Numbered from the stretch's first letter, positions 8,627 through 17,989 are shown. The stretch is DNA of 64,000 nucleotides from Plantactinospora sp. BC1 (GCF_003030345.1 NZ_CP028158.1:7936001-8000000), one strand, 5' to 3'. Notes: generated by a model from the sequence alone, not told the origin. Made by a program: numbers and translations.

Positions 8627-8772
8627 CCGTGTCAACCGTGGCCACCAAAGGCCGATACCATCTAGCGGCGAGGTCGGCACCGGCCGGTGTCGGAGTTGGC
8701 GCCGATCGAGCCGCGCCGGGTGCCCCGTCGCCGGTCTGTCCCGACGTTCGACAGGAAGGACGCGGCATCAAG

Positions 8773-9777
8773 ATGGAGACACGGCGCCAGCCCACGCTCG
8801 ACGAGGTGGCCGCGCGCGCCGGGGTGTCCCGCTCGGCGGCGTCCCGGGTCCTCAACAAGGCACCGCACGTCAGTCGCGCCACCCGCGACGCCGTCGAGCG
8901 GGCCATCAAGGAACTGGGATACCGGCCCAACCGGACCGCTCGCGCCCTGGCCACCCGGCAGACCGGAATCGTCGCCCTCGCCATCTCCCACGACGACCCC
9001 GAGTTGTTCGCCGACCCGTTCTTCGGTCAGGTCATCGTCGGTGTCTCCTCGGCACTGGAGGACACCGACCTGCACCTGCTGTTGTGCCTGGCCAGCCCCG
9101 GCCGGGGCCGGTCCCGGCTCACGAACCTGCTCAACACCCGCGGCGTCGACGGCATCATGTTGATGGCGCTGCGCGGAGACGACCCGCTGACCCACATCGT
9201 GCGCCGAGCCGGCCTGCCGGCCGTGTACGGCGGTCGACCGCTGCACTTCAAGCCGCAGTGGTTCGTCGACTCCGACAACCTCGGTGGGGCGCGACTCGCC
9301 ACCGAGCACCTCATCAGCCTCGGCCGGACCCGCATCGTCACCATCACCGGCGAACTGGGCACCGAAGCCGGTACGGCCCGCTACCGCGGCTACCGCGAGG
9401 CGTTGATCATGGCGGGTCTGACCCCGTACGGCATGGCGGAGGGTGACTTCACCGAGGGCAGCGGCGCCGCGGCGATGACGAGGCTGCTCGACGACCACCC
9501 GGACCTCGACGCCGTCTTCGCCGGCAGCGACAACATGGCGGCCGGAGCCATGCGGGTGCTGAGCGAGCGGGGTCGGTCCGTACCGGCGGACGTGGCGGTC
9601 ATCGGCTTCGACAACCTGGGAATCGCCGAACGGACCGACCCACCACTGAGCACGGTTCACCAATCGATCCAGTCCCTGGGGAAGGAGATGACCCGGGTTC
9701 TCATCGAACTGATCGCGGGGCGGGAAACCGCCTCCCTGATCCTCCCCACCAGACTGGTACTGCGCGGCTCCGCGTGA
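8773..9777 (+). CDS. LacI/GalR-family transcriptional regulator, likely controls the cellulase
   Basis: DNA-binding repressor with a sugar-binding periplasmic-protein-like domain. N-terminal helix-turn-helix PTLDEVAARAGVSRSAASRV then hinge helix NRTARALATRQ; core domain 65-334 with VDGIMLM, DSDNLGGARLATEHL and VAVIGFDNLGIA segments typical of the family. Length 334 is usual. ATG 8773 is taken as start (AGGAAGGA lies 12 nt upstream, a long but usable spacing). The two GGAAGCGCTTCC palindromes between it and the divergent GH6 gene are its likely targets, including its own promoter. The inducer is inferred to be a cello-oligosaccharide. Confidence 0.92.
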   Translation: METRRQPTLDEVAARAGVSRSAASRVLNKAPHVSRATRDAVERAIKELGYRPNRTARALATRQTGIVALAISHDDPELFADPFFGQVIVGVSSALEDTDLHLLLCLASPGRGRSRLTNLLNTRGVDGIMLMALRGDDPLTHIVRRAGLPAVYGGRPLHFKPQWFVDSDNLGGARLATEHLISLGRTRIVTITGELGTEAGTARYRGYREALIMAGLTPYGMAEGDFTEGSGAAAMTRLLDDHPDLDAVFAGSDNMAAGAMRVLSERGRSVPADVAVIGFDNLGIAERTDPPLSTVHQSIQSLGKEMTRVLIELIAGRETASLILPTRLVLRGSA

Positions 9778-9805
9778 GCGGCCGACGTCACGCAGCCACG
9801 GCGCC

Positions 9806-10531
9806 TCAGCCGGCCGCCGGCACCAGCAGGTCGGCGCGGATCGGGAAGTGGTCGCTGGCCCGCCGGGTCTGCTCGGTCTCCACCACGTCGTAGCCGAGCA
9901 CGCTGATCCGGGGGTCGACGAAGAGCGCGTCGATCCGGTCGCGCGGCTGCCGGCACGGGAAGGTGAACCGGGACTCGCCGCCGGCCGCCACGGCCGCGTC
10001 GGTCAGGCCGTCGGCCACGGTACGCCAGGCGCCGCCGCCCGAGTTCTCGTTCAGGTCAGCCCCGACCACCACCGGCAGCCGGGTGGCGGCCAGCTCCTGC
10101 TTGAAGAGGTACGCCTGACCGGGGCGCTCCGTCGGGTCGGTGGAGAGGTGCGAGCCGGCCAGGATGAACCGGGAGGCCCCGATCCCGCACTCGGCGAAGA
10201 CCGCCCCCCGCATGTGCCGCCCCGGCGTCAGCGGGAACTGCCGGCACCAGCTCCGGTAGACCCGGACCCGGAGACTGGTCAGCAGCAGGTTGCCCAGGGA
10301 GGGCAGGCCGCCGCCCGCGACCACCAGACCGAGCCGGTCGGCCAGGGCCGCGCACCTGTGCCGCCAGCGGAACCGGCGCGGCGCCTCCTGCACGATCACC
10401 ACGTCCGGCTGCAACGCCCGGACCGCCTCGGCCAGCGCGTCGACGTCGTCACGCTGGCCGTGCACGTTGTAGGAGAGCACCCGAAGGCGCACCGCTGACG
10501 TCTCCGCGCCGGAGGACTGCTGCTGAACCAC
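9806..10531 (-). CDS. Endonuclease/exonuclease/phosphatase (EEP) family protein
   Basis: Metal-dependent phosphodiesterase fold; true substrate unknown (DNA, phospholipid or inositol phosphate are all possible in this family). The 241 residues carry the EEP signature in order: LSYNVHGQ, VIVQEAPRR (metal-binding Glu), AGSHLS, VVVGADLNE (Asp-Leu-Asn) and the catalytic SDHFPI near the end. No signal peptide. GTG 10531 has AAGGGG upstream. It is 48 bp downstream of the glucokinase gene on the same strand and probably in its transcript. Confidence 0.88.
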   Translation of the reverse strand: MVQQQSSGAETSAVRLRVLSYNVHGQRDDVDALAEAVRALQPDVVIVQEAPRRFRWRHRCAALADRLGLVVAGGGLPSLGNLLLTSLRVRVYRSWCRQFPLTPGRHMRGAVFAECGIGASRFILAGSHLSTDPTERPGQAYLFKQELAATRLPVVVGADLNENSGGGAWRTVADGLTDAAVAAGGESRFTFPCRQPRDRIDALFVDPRISVLGYDVVETEQTRRASDHFPIRADLLVPAAG

Positions 10532-10579
10532 GCCGTACCCCTTGCTCTGCTGTTCCTCCGGCCCCGCGCGGCGGTCCGG

Positions 10580-11527
10580 CTAGCGGCGCCGGGCCAGGTC
10601 GGCGGCGCCGACCATGCCGGCCGAGTTGCCCAGCTCGGCGGGGCGGATCTCGGCCACCGGAATCTTGGCACGCGCGGCGAGAGCGTCGGTGAAGGAGCGG
10701 CGGGTCGGGCCCATCAGCAGTTCACCGGCCTCCACCACACCGCCGCCGACCACCAGCATCTGCGGGTCGAGGATCTGCGCCATGTCGGCCAGCCCGATGC
10801 CGAGCCAGTGCCCGATCTGCGCGAACGCGGTGCTGGAGACCGGGTCGCCGGAGCGGGCGGCGGCGGTCACCATCGGGCCGTTGATCGCGTCGACGTCACC
10901 GCCGGCCAGGTCGAGCAGTACGGTGGCCCGGCCCGGCTCCTGCCTCGCTCCGGCCCGGGCGAACCGGACCAGGGCGTTGCCGCTGGCGTACTGCTCGATG
11001 CAGCCGAGCCGACCGCAGCCGCAGAGGTGGCCGTCCGGCACCGAGAGCATGTGCCCGAGTTCGGCGGCGATCCCGTGCGCGCCGCGCAGCAGCTCCCCGC
11101 CGAGCACGATGCCGCCGCCCACCCCGGTGCCGATGGTGAAGAGCACCATCGAGTCGTCGGCGTCCCGGGCCGCCCCGTGCCGGAACTCGGCCCAGGCGGC
11201 GACGTTGGCGTCGTTCTCCACGATCACCGGCAGCCCGACGGCATTGCCGACGAAGTCGCGCAGCGGTTCGTCCCGCCAGGCGATGTTCGGGGCGAACAGC
11301 ACCGTGGAGCGGTCGGCGTCGATCCAGCCGGCGGCGCCGATGCCCACCGCCTCGACCTCGTGCTCGGCCGCCAGCTCCTTGACCACCTCGACGATCACGT
11401 CCCGGGTCCTGGCCACGTCCTCGGCGGGGGTGTCCCGGCGTACCTGCGCCCGCACCCTACCGTCGACGTCGACGACCCCGGCGGCCACCTTCGTACCTCC
11501 GACGTCGACTCCGATGGTCAGCGTCAC
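10580..11527 (-). CDS. ROK-family glucokinase
   Basis: Phosphorylates glucose with ATP in the cytosol; in streptomycetes the orthologous ROK kinase also mediates carbon catabolite repression. The 315 residues show the ATP-binding GVDVGGTKVAAGV at the N-terminus, substrate loop ENDANVAAWAE, IGTGVGGGIVLGGEL, and the ROK zinc-binding cluster CGCGRLGCIEQYASG. Start GTG 11527 is preferred because GAGGGGA lies 8 nt upstream; a GTG at 11548 is also in frame but without such a site. The gene heads a pair with the EEP gene and lies below the Cys-containing protein on the same strand, as in other actinobacteria. Confidence 0.93.
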   Translation of the reverse strand: MTLTIGVDVGGTKVAAGVVDVDGRVRAQVRRDTPAEDVARTRDVIVEVVKELAAEHEVEAVGIGAAGWIDADRSTVLFAPNIAWRDEPLRDFVGNAVGLPVIVENDANVAAWAEFRHGAARDADDSMVLFTIGTGVGGGIVLGGELLRGAHGIAAELGHMLSVPDGHLCGCGRLGCIEQYASGNALVRFARAGARQEPGRATVLLDLAGGDVDAINGPMVTAAARSGDPVSSTAFAQIGHWLGIGLADMAQILDPQMLVVGGGVVEAGELLMGPTRRSFTDALAARAKIPVAEIRPAELGNSAGMVGAADLARRR

Positions 11528-11633
11528 CGAGCCGCTCCCCTCTGCCACACCGCACCCACGCGGTCACCGTCCCGCCACTGCCGCCGTACCGTGCCGTTCC
11601 CACCCGGCGCCACCGGCGGCCCCGTCCCGGCGG

Positions 11634-12839
11634 TCAGCCGTCCTCGCCGGGGGCGGTCTGCTCGCCGGAACCGGCGGCGACCGGTCCCTCCGGGGTCCGC
11701 GACGCGGGTACCGGTGGTCGTCCGGTGGCCGGCGGCGCGGCGGGCCGGGCCTGCTCCGCCCCGGCCGGGGTCGCCCGGTCCGGACCGGCGGTCGTCCGGG
11801 TCTCCCCGGTTCCGGCCTCGGCACGGATGGCGGCCGCCCAGACGTCGTCCGGCTCGCCCGCCGGCCACGAATCATGCCTGGTACCGGTCGCCTCGCGCCA
11901 CACCGTGTCGCCGCGTGGGCCCGGCACGTCGGCCGACGGGGCTCCGGCCGGGTCGACGGGAGCCGTGGAACCCTGCCCTCCGCCCCCGCTCCCGGAGCTG
12001 ACATCCGGCTCGGAGGGAGCCGTGGAACCCTGCCCGGCGCCCCCGCTCCCGGGGCTGACATCCGGGTCGGCGGTGCTCGCGCGGGTGGCTGCCGCCCAGG
12101 TGTCCCCGGTCGGGTCGTCGCCGGTCCCGGAACCGGTGGTACCGCCGCCCGGACCGGTGCGGCGCTCGGCGGGGGCGGTGACCGAGGAGAGGGCGCGGAG
12201 CAGGCTGGCCACGCCGGCCGCGAAGTCACCGGCGCCGGTGGCCAGCCGCTCGGCGAGTTCCGGACTCGGGTCGCGCAGCGCGGCGATGGACCGGCAGACC
12301 GGGCAGACGCAGCACTCGGGATCGCCGGTGGCGAAACCGGCCCCGAAGGCCGCTCCGACCCCCGCCCGGCCCGCCTGTGGCGGCACCTCGCCCGTCCACC
12401 GCGACGTCGTGTCGGTCGGCGGCGCCTCGCCGGTCGGCGGCTGTGCCGGGACGGTCGAGGGCGTACCCGTGGGCGGCGGCGCCTCGGCGTTCGGTGGCGG
12501 CGTGTCGTCGGCGGGTGGTGTGGCGGCTGCCGGCCCGGGCTCCGGCACCGCGCCGTGCGGTCGGGCCTTCCGGGGCGGGTCGGCCGGGGTCGGCCCGGGA
12601 CCCTCCGTCGGCGGCGTACCCGGGGTGGCCCCTCCCGGCCGGCCCGGTCGGGGCACCACTCCGGTCTGGTCCAGTACGTCGGAGATCACCTGTCCGAGCG
12701 GGCCGAAGGCACCCGCCCGGTCCCGGGCCTCGGACGCGGCCGACCGGGCCATCGCGAGCGCGGCGGCGACCAGCCGCTCGGCCTCCTCCCGGGCGGAACC
12801 CGGATCGGGCGCTCCCCCGTACGAACCACTGTCTCCCAT
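11634..12839 (-). CDS. Conserved actinobacterial disordered protein with short Cys cluster (DUF5304-like)
   Basis: 401 residues. An N-terminal amphipathic helix (AREEAERLVAAALAMARSAA) is followed by Pro/Thr/Ser/Gly-rich low-complexity sequence, then a conserved core with CCVCPVCRSIAALR, which could bind zinc, and a helix ELAERLATGAGDFAAGVASL. The rest is disordered. The helix plus CP-x-C core ahead of a ROK glucokinase resembles the DUF5304 family; assignment is from memory. A 57-bp (19-codon) in-frame tandem duplication lies at 11959-12072. ATG 12839 has GAGGAG 6 nt upstream. No enzymatic motif is visible. Confidence 0.75.
   Translation of the reverse strand: MGDSGSYGGAPDPGSAREEAERLVAAALAMARSAASEARDRAGAFGPLGQVISDVLDQTGVVPRPGRPGGATPGTPPTEGPGPTPADPPRKARPHGAVPEPGPAAATPPADDTPPPNAEAPPPTGTPSTVPAQPPTGEAPPTDTTSRWTGEVPPQAGRAGVGAAFGAGFATGDPECCVCPVCRSIAALRDPSPELAERLATGAGDFAAGVASLLRALSSVTAPAERRTGPGGGTTGSGTGDDPTGDTWAAATRASTADPDVSPGSGGAGQGSTAPSEPDVSSGSGGGGQGSTAPVDPAGAPSADVPGPRGDTVWREATGTRHDSWPAGEPDDVWAAAIRAEAGTGETRTTAGPDRATPAGAEQARPAAPPATGRPPVPASRTPEGPVAAGSGEQTAPGEDG
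11959..12072. repeat. 57-bp in-frame tandem duplication
   Basis: Two copies starting at 11959 and 12016, differing at a few bases, encode a repeated 19-residue Gly/Ser/Thr-rich block (core GSTAP..DVS.GSGG). Length is a multiple of three, so the frame is kept. Confidence 0.85.
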
Positions 12840-12999
12840 GATCGGCTCCTCTACCCCCGCCCCGCTCCGGGTGGCCCGGCATCCCGTCCGAACCCGAACC
12901 CCTCACCGCACCCGGTCGGCGGTCGGCTTCCCTGGCGCACCAGCGCGCCCGGGGTCGCCTCGCCGTCGCGTGCCGAGGCGCCGTCGCGCCCCGGGCGCG

Positions 13000-13455
13000 T
13001 CACCGGGTCCCGTCAAGAGTCTCCACCCGCCGTTTGAGCTGCGTCAGGGCGGCATCCATGATCATCTTCTCGGCCTTGCGCCGGAACATCCCCAGCATGC
13101 CGACCGAGAGCTCGACCTCCAGGGTGTAGGTCACCGTCGAGGTGCCGTCCCCGTTGTCCTCGATGTCGTAGGACCCGTTCTGGACCTTCTGCATCCGCGA
13201 GGGCTCCACCAGGTGCCACTCGATCCGCGAGATGTCCTCGGCGTACTCGTAGGCCAGGGTGTACTCGTCGGTCATCACCGAGGCGTCGAGCACGAACCGC
13301 ACCCGGGCCGGGTAGCCGTCCTCGTACTCCTCGACCACCTCGACCCGCTTCACCGCGTCGGCCCATTCCGGATAGCGCGGAAAGTCGCAGATCACCGCCG
13401 TCACCCGAGCCGGCGGCGCGGCTATGACGATGGACTGGGTGGAGGAATCCGCCAT
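13000..13455 (-). CDS. START/SRPBCC-domain protein (polyketide cyclase/dehydrase-like)
   Basis: 151 residues with the helix-grip fold pattern: N-terminal strand TQSIVIAAPPARVTAVICDF, then YPEWADAVKRVEV, long central strands and C-terminal amphipathic helix ending RRVETLDGTR. Such single-domain proteins bind hydrophobic ligands in a cavity; no catalytic residues can be named. Equivalent position to the conserved START-like protein next to the fadD15-like ligase in mycobacteria. ATG 13455 has no ribosome binding site but TAGCCT lies 7 nt upstream, suggesting a leaderless transcript. It diverges from the acyl-CoA ligase gene. Confidence 0.85.
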   Translation of the reverse strand: MADSSTQSIVIAAPPARVTAVICDFPRYPEWADAVKRVEVVEEYEDGYPARVRFVLDASVMTDEYTLAYEYAEDISRIEWHLVEPSRMQKVQNGSYDIEDNGDGTSTVTYTLEVELSVGMLGMFRRKAEKMIMDAALTQLKRRVETLDGTR

Positions 13456-13462
13456 GCCCGGC

Positions 13463-13468
13463 AGGCTA
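13463..13468 (-). promoter_or_regulatory. -10 box for leaderless START-domain gene
   Basis: TAGCCT on the minus strand, 7 nt before ATG 13455. Confidence 0.5.
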
Positions 13469-13618
13469 CCGCGCAGCGGGGCCACTCCGGCTGACCGCCT
13501 CGACCCATTCGTTCCGACTCGACCCACCTGGTCGGGCGGTCCGGTCGGCTCGAAGGTAGGTTGCGGGTAGTCCGACCGGCCGGGCTGGCCGGGTCGATAC
13601 GAGCACGAGGGAGTGCAG

Positions 13619-15433
13619 GTGCGCGAGTTCTCGGTTCCCCCAGCGGTCACGGTCGGGGACGCGGCCAACCTCACCGACCCGGTCTGGGACAACGCCGAGG
13701 AGGCGCCGGAGAGCGTGCAGTTCGTCCGACGGGCCGTCGACGCCGCCGGCCAGCAGGACGGCTGGACCGACGTGACCTGCCGGCAGTTCCGCGACGAGGT
13801 GGTCGCGGTGGCCCGGGGACTCATCGCCGCCGGGATCAACCCGGGCGACCGGGTCGGGCTGATGAGCCGCACCCGGTACGAGTGGACCCTGATCGACTAT
13901 GCGATCTGGGCGGCCGGCGGAGTGACCGTACCGATCTACGACACCTCCAGCCCCGAACAGGTCGCCTGGATCCTCTCCGACTCCGGGGCGGTGGCCTGCG
14001 TACTGGAGACCAACGGGCACGCGATGGCGCTGGCCGGGGTGCGGGACCGACTGCCCAGCCTGGAGCAGGTCTGGCAGATCGAACTCGGCGGCATCGACGA
14101 GTTGGTGGCGCTCGGTGGCCCGGTCGACCCGGCCGAGGTCGACGTACGACGCAAGGCGGTCAAGGCGGCCGACATCGCCACGATCATCTACACCAGTGGC
14201 ACCACCGGACGCCCCAAGGGCTGCGTACTGACCCACCGGAACATGCTCTCCGACATCTGCAACGCCATCCCGGTGCTGCCGAACCTCTTCAACGAGGGCG
14301 CCTCGACGCTGCTCTTCCTGCCGCTGGCCCACTCGTTCGCCCGGCTGATCCAGATCGGCACGGTCCGGGCCCGGGCCACCGTGGCGCACAGCGCCGACAC
14401 GAAGAACCTGGTCGACGAGCTGAAGGAGTTCACGCCCAGCTTCGTGCTCTCGGTACCCCGGGTCTTCGAGAAGGTCCACACCGGCGCGGTGCAGAAGGCG
14501 ACCGACGAGGGCAAGGGCAAGATCTTCGCCGCCGCCGAGCGGGTGGCGATCGCGTACAGCCAGGCCCTGGACACCCCCTCCGGACCCGGCCTGGGGCTGC
14601 GGCTGCGGCACCGGGTCTTCGACCGGCTGGTCTACCGCAAGCTCCGGGCCGCGCTCGGCGGACGCTGCCAGAACGCGATCTCCGGAGGAGCACCGCTCGG
14701 CGCCCGGCTCGGACACTTCTTCCGGGGCGTCGGGGTGGTGGTCTACGAGGGGTACGGGCTGACCGAGACCTCCCCGGCGGTCGCGGTGAACCTGCCCGGG
14801 GCGATCCGGATCGGCACCGTCGGCCGACCGCTGCCGGGGGTGACCATCCGGATCGCCGACGACGGGGAGATCCTGATCTCCGGCGACGTGGTCTTCCAGG
14901 GCTACTGGAACAACCCCGAGGCGAGTGCCGAGGTGCTGACCCCGGACGGCTGGTTCCACAGCGGCGACCTCGGCGAGCTGGACGACGACGGCTACCTCCG
15001 CATCACCGGGCGGAAAAAGGAGATCATCGTCACCGCCGCCGGCAAGAACATCGCCCCGGCCGTACTCGAGGACGGGATCCGGGCGCACCGGCTGGTCAGC
15101 CAGTGCATGGTGGTCGGCGACCGTCGGCCCTTCGTCGCCGCGCTGGTCACCATCGACGAGGAGGCGCTGCCGGCCTGGCTGCGCGAGCACGGCCGGCCGG
15201 ACGGCACCCCGGTCCGGGAGCTTCGTGACGACCCCGAGCTGCGCGCCGAGATCCAGCGCGCCGTGGACGAGGCGAACCGGGCGGTGTCCCGGGCCGAGTC
15301 GGTCCGGCAGTTCCGGATCCTGCCCCGGGACTTCGCGGAGGCGACCGGCGAGTTGACTCCGTCGATGAAGGTCAAGCGAGGCGTCGTGGAGAAGACATAC
15401 TCGGCGGAAATCGCCGAGATATACGGCAACTGA
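13619..15433 (+). CDS. Long-chain fatty-acid-CoA ligase / AMP-dependent synthetase (FadD15-like)
   Basis: Activates fatty acids via acyl-adenylate to acyl-CoA. 604 residues with ANL-superfamily motifs: IIYTSGTTGRPKGCVLTHRN (P-loop, about residues 190-209), LPLAHSFARL, GYGLTETSPAVAVN, and the hinge/lysine region HSGDLGELDDDGYLRITGRK followed by KEIIVTAAGKNIAP. Start GTG 13619 is preferred because GAGGGAG ends 5 nt upstream; GTG 13613 would bury that site. The histidine kinase gene begins 14 nt after the stop. Neighbourhood and sequence resemble FadD15 of mycobacteria; chain-length preference cannot be read from sequence. Confidence 0.92.
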   Translation: MREFSVPPAVTVGDAANLTDPVWDNAEEAPESVQFVRRAVDAAGQQDGWTDVTCRQFRDEVVAVARGLIAAGINPGDRVGLMSRTRYEWTLIDYAIWAAGGVTVPIYDTSSPEQVAWILSDSGAVACVLETNGHAMALAGVRDRLPSLEQVWQIELGGIDELVALGGPVDPAEVDVRRKAVKAADIATIIYTSGTTGRPKGCVLTHRNMLSDICNAIPVLPNLFNEGASTLLFLPLAHSFARLIQIGTVRARATVAHSADTKNLVDELKEFTPSFVLSVPRVFEKVHTGAVQKATDEGKGKIFAAAERVAIAYSQALDTPSGPGLGLRLRHRVFDRLVYRKLRAALGGRCQNAISGGAPLGARLGHFFRGVGVVVYEGYGLTETSPAVAVNLPGAIRIGTVGRPLPGVTIRIADDGEILISGDVVFQGYWNNPEASAEVLTPDGWFHSGDLGELDDDGYLRITGRKKEIIVTAAGKNIAPAVLEDGIRAHRLVSQCMVVGDRRPFVAALVTIDEEALPAWLREHGRPDGTPVRELRDDPELRAEIQRAVDEANRAVSRAESVRQFRILPRDFAEATGELTPSMKVKRGVVEKTYSAEIAEIYGN

Positions 15434-15434
15434 C

Positions 15435-15440
15435 TACCAT
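15435..15440 (+). promoter_or_regulatory. -10 box for leaderless histidine kinase gene
   Basis: TACCAT, 7 nt before GTG 15448, immediately after the ligase stop codon. Confidence 0.45.
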
Positions 15441-15447
15441 CCGTCAG

Positions 15448-17142
15448 GTGCCCGCCTCGACCTCCGGCCTCAGCCGTCCGCACCCGCTCGCGGCGGCGGC
15501 GCGGGTCATCATGCTCGCGCTCGTCGCGGTCCTCACCCTGATCGCCACCCGGGAGCCCGGGCAACTCCGCTGGGTCGCCCTGCTCGCCGTCGCCGGCATC
15601 CCCGCCGTGGCCGCCCCCGGACACCGGGTGCTGGCCCCGCTGGGCCGGTTCGCCGAGGTCGTCCTGGTGGGGCTGGCCGCCGGCCAGGTCGCCGCGGCGG
15701 CAAACATCGGTACCCCGATGCCCGGGGTCGGAGCGTCGGCGATCCTGCCCTACCTCGCCGTACCCCTGACCGTGGCGGCCCTGCAACGGCGGATCCGGGA
15801 GGGCATCGCGCTGATCGTGGTCGCCGCGGTGACGCTGGTGGTCAGCGGGGTCCTGACCGTCGGCGACGGCGGGCCGCAGATCAGCCAGGTCGGCTATCTG
15901 ACCGTGGCGGCCCAGTGGGTGATCCTGGCCGCGCTCGGGCTCTTCGCGGCGGGTTCGCTGCAACGGATCGTCCAGGCCCGTGGCGAGCCCCGGCCGCAGC
16001 CGTACACCGAGGCGACCCGGCTGCTGACCCAGTTGCGCAGTGTCGCCCGACAACTACCCGGGGCAACTCTTGATCCCGGCAGCATCTCCGAGCACCTGAT
16101 CGAGGAGTTGCGCGGGGTGACCCGGGCGGACCGGGCCGCGGTGCTCTCCGCCAGCGGCGGCGGCCGGCTGGTCGTACTCGCCCAGGCCGGGGTGGACCGG
16201 GTCGACTGGGAGACGACCCTGGACGCCGACTCGGCGATCGCCGACGCCTGGGCCAGTCAGCAGCCCCAGACGGCACACCGGTCACAGGCCCGCTCGCACC
16301 CCGGCGGTGAGGTGTCGGCGCTGGTCGTACCGCTGGTCGCCGGGGTACGGACGGTCGGCCTGGTCACCCTGGAGGCCGACGTCTCCGGCGCCTATCCGCC
16401 CCCGGTGGTGGCCCAGGTCACCGCGCTGACCCGGCCGGCGGCGCTCCGGCTGGAGGCGGCGCTGCTCTTCGACGAGGTACGGTCGCTGGCCACCAACGAG
16501 GAGCGGCAGCGCCTGGCCCGGGAGATCCACGACGGGGTGGCCCAGGAACTCGTGATGGTCGGGTACGGCATCGACAACGCCCTGGCCACCCTCCCCGAGG
16601 ACGCCACCGACACCGCCGAGGAGCTGCGTACGCTGCGCGGCGAGGTGACCCGGGTCATCACCGAACTGCGGCTGAGCCTCTTCGAGCTGCGCAGCGAGGT
16701 CGACCGGCACGGCGGGCTCGCCGCCGCCATCGCCGAGTACGCCCGCACCGTCGGCGCCTCCGCCGGCCTGCGGGTGCACTACACCCTCGACGAGTCCACC
16801 GCCCGGCTGCCGGCGGCCACCGAGGCGGAGCTGCTGCGCATCGCACAGGAGGCGATCACGAACGCCCGCAAGCACGCCGGGGCGTCGAATCTCTGGGTCA
16901 CCTGTGCCGTGGACCCCCCATTCGCCCAAATTGAAGTGTCGGATGATGGTCAGGGCATCGCTGACCAGCGGCCCGATGGCAGGTATGGTCTTGCGATCAT
17001 GGCGGAGAGGGCGGAACGTATCCGGGGCCGGCTAGAGATCAGTCCGCGACACCCCAGCGGCACGACGGTGGCAGTGGTGCTCGGAACCTCGTCCCGGCGC
17101 GATAACGTGCGCGATAGCGTCACCGCATCAGAAGGGGAGTAA
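15448..17142 (+). CDS. Membrane sensor histidine kinase with GAF domain (NarX/MacS-like)
   Basis: Autophosphorylating sensor of a two-component system. 564 residues: about five to six hydrophobic helices in residues 20-175, a GAF-like domain roughly 190-335 (LRGVTRADRAAVLSASGGG), a HisKA_3 dimerisation helix with phospho-acceptor His361 in EIHDGVAQE, and a HATPase domain with N-box EAITNARKHAG and G-box VSDDGQGI. GTG 15448 lacks a ribosome binding site; TACCAT 7 nt upstream suggests a leaderless start. The response regulator begins 8 nt after the stop, and its ribosome binding site GGGGAG lies in the last codons of this gene. The signal is unknown. Confidence 0.93.
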   Translation: MPASTSGLSRPHPLAAAARVIMLALVAVLTLIATREPGQLRWVALLAVAGIPAVAAPGHRVLAPLGRFAEVVLVGLAAGQVAAAANIGTPMPGVGASAILPYLAVPLTVAALQRRIREGIALIVVAAVTLVVSGVLTVGDGGPQISQVGYLTVAAQWVILAALGLFAAGSLQRIVQARGEPRPQPYTEATRLLTQLRSVARQLPGATLDPGSISEHLIEELRGVTRADRAAVLSASGGGRLVVLAQAGVDRVDWETTLDADSAIADAWASQQPQTAHRSQARSHPGGEVSALVVPLVAGVRTVGLVTLEADVSGAYPPPVVAQVTALTRPAALRLEAALLFDEVRSLATNEERQRLAREIHDGVAQELVMVGYGIDNALATLPEDATDTAEELRTLRGEVTRVITELRLSLFELRSEVDRHGGLAAAIAEYARTVGASAGLRVHYTLDESTARLPAATEAELLRIAQEAITNARKHAGASNLWVTCAVDPPFAQIEVSDDGQGIADQRPDGRYGLAIMAERAERIRGRLEISPRHPSGTTVAVVLGTSSRRDNVRDSVTASEGE

Positions 17143-17149
17143 CCCGAGC

Positions 17150-17818
17150 ATGACCACCAGCCCCATGCCGACCACTCGGACCAAGGTCCTGCTCGTCGAC
17201 GATCACGACCTGATTCGTAAGGGCCTGCGGCACGCGTTCGAGCGGGACCGGCAGTTCGAGGTCGTCGGCGAGGCCGCCACTGCCGCCGAGGGGGTCCGCC
17301 AGGCCGGCGCCCTGCAACCCGATGTAGTGATCATGGATCTCCGCCTTCCCGACGGGAGCGGGCTGGAGGCGACCCGGGCGCTGCGCAAGTCCAGCGCCAC
17401 GATGGGCATCGTGGTGCTCACCATGTACGCGGGCGACGACCAGCTCTTCGGCGCCCTCGAAGCCGGTGCCAGCGCCTTCGTGCCGAAGACCGCCCCCGCC
17501 GACGAGGTCGTCGCCGCCGCCCGGCACGCGGCCTCCTCGCCGAGTGCGTTCACCGCCGCGGACCTGGCCGAGGCGATGAAGCGCCGCCTCGCCCCGTCCG
17601 GCCCGCAGCTCTCGCCCCGGGAGGGACAGGTGCTGCGCCTGCTGGCCGACGGGATGAGCGTCGCCGGCATCGCGAAGCAGCTCTTCGTCAGCGAGTCGAC
17701 GGCCAAGACGCACATCTCGAAGCTCTACGAGAAGCTCGGCGCGGCCAACCGGGCCCAGGCCCTGATGACCGCGCTCCGGCTGGGCCTGCTCGAAGCGCCG
17801 GACGCCCCGAAGTTCTGA
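17150..17818 (+). CDS. NarL/FixJ-family response regulator
   Basis: DNA-binding partner of the upstream kinase. 222 residues: receiver domain 10-130 with acidic pocket VDDHD (17-20) and phospho-acceptor Asp63 in [10 protein letters not shown], Thr in LTMYAGDDQ, and Lys in FVPKTAPADE; LuxR-type helix-turn-helix about 155-215 (LSPREGQVLRLLADGMSVAG, SESTAKTHISKLYEKLG). ATG 17150 has GGGGAG 10 nt upstream. Co-transcribed with the kinase and probably its cognate regulator. Confidence 0.95.
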   Translation: MTTSPMPTTRTKVLLVDDHDLIRKGLRHAFERDRQFEVVGEAATAAEGVRQAGALQPDVVIMDLRLPDGSGLEATRALRKSSATMGIVVLTMYAGDDQLFGALEAGASAFVPKTAPADEVVAAARHAASSPSAFTAADLAEAMKRRLAPSGPQLSPREGQVLRLLADGMSVAGIAKQLFVSESTAKTHISKLYEKLGAANRAQALMTALRLGLLEAPDAPKF

Positions 17819-17989
17819 TCGGTCGGCGGTTCCGATCGTCGGCGGCGGGTCCGCCGGGGCCGGATGCCAGCGGGTACGCCCCGCTGGTCTCCGGTGGCCG
17901 ACGACCAGCCACACCGGCCAGGGCAGTCACAGCGGTCACACGACGTCGCCCGTGGCCGGGGATCCGGCCGGCGCAGTCGTGGACGGTGG

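Larger units (their letters stand above)
8386..8772. promoter_or_regulatory. 387-bp divergent control region between cellulase and lacI-type regulator
   Basis: Contains two copies of a GGAAGCGCTTCC palindrome (listed separately, centres 121 bp apart) and TTGACA elements at 8519-8524 and 8605-8610 on this strand and at 8636-8631 on the other. It must hold the promoters of both flanking genes. No open frame with good codon pattern or ribosome binding site was seen. Confidence 0.6.
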
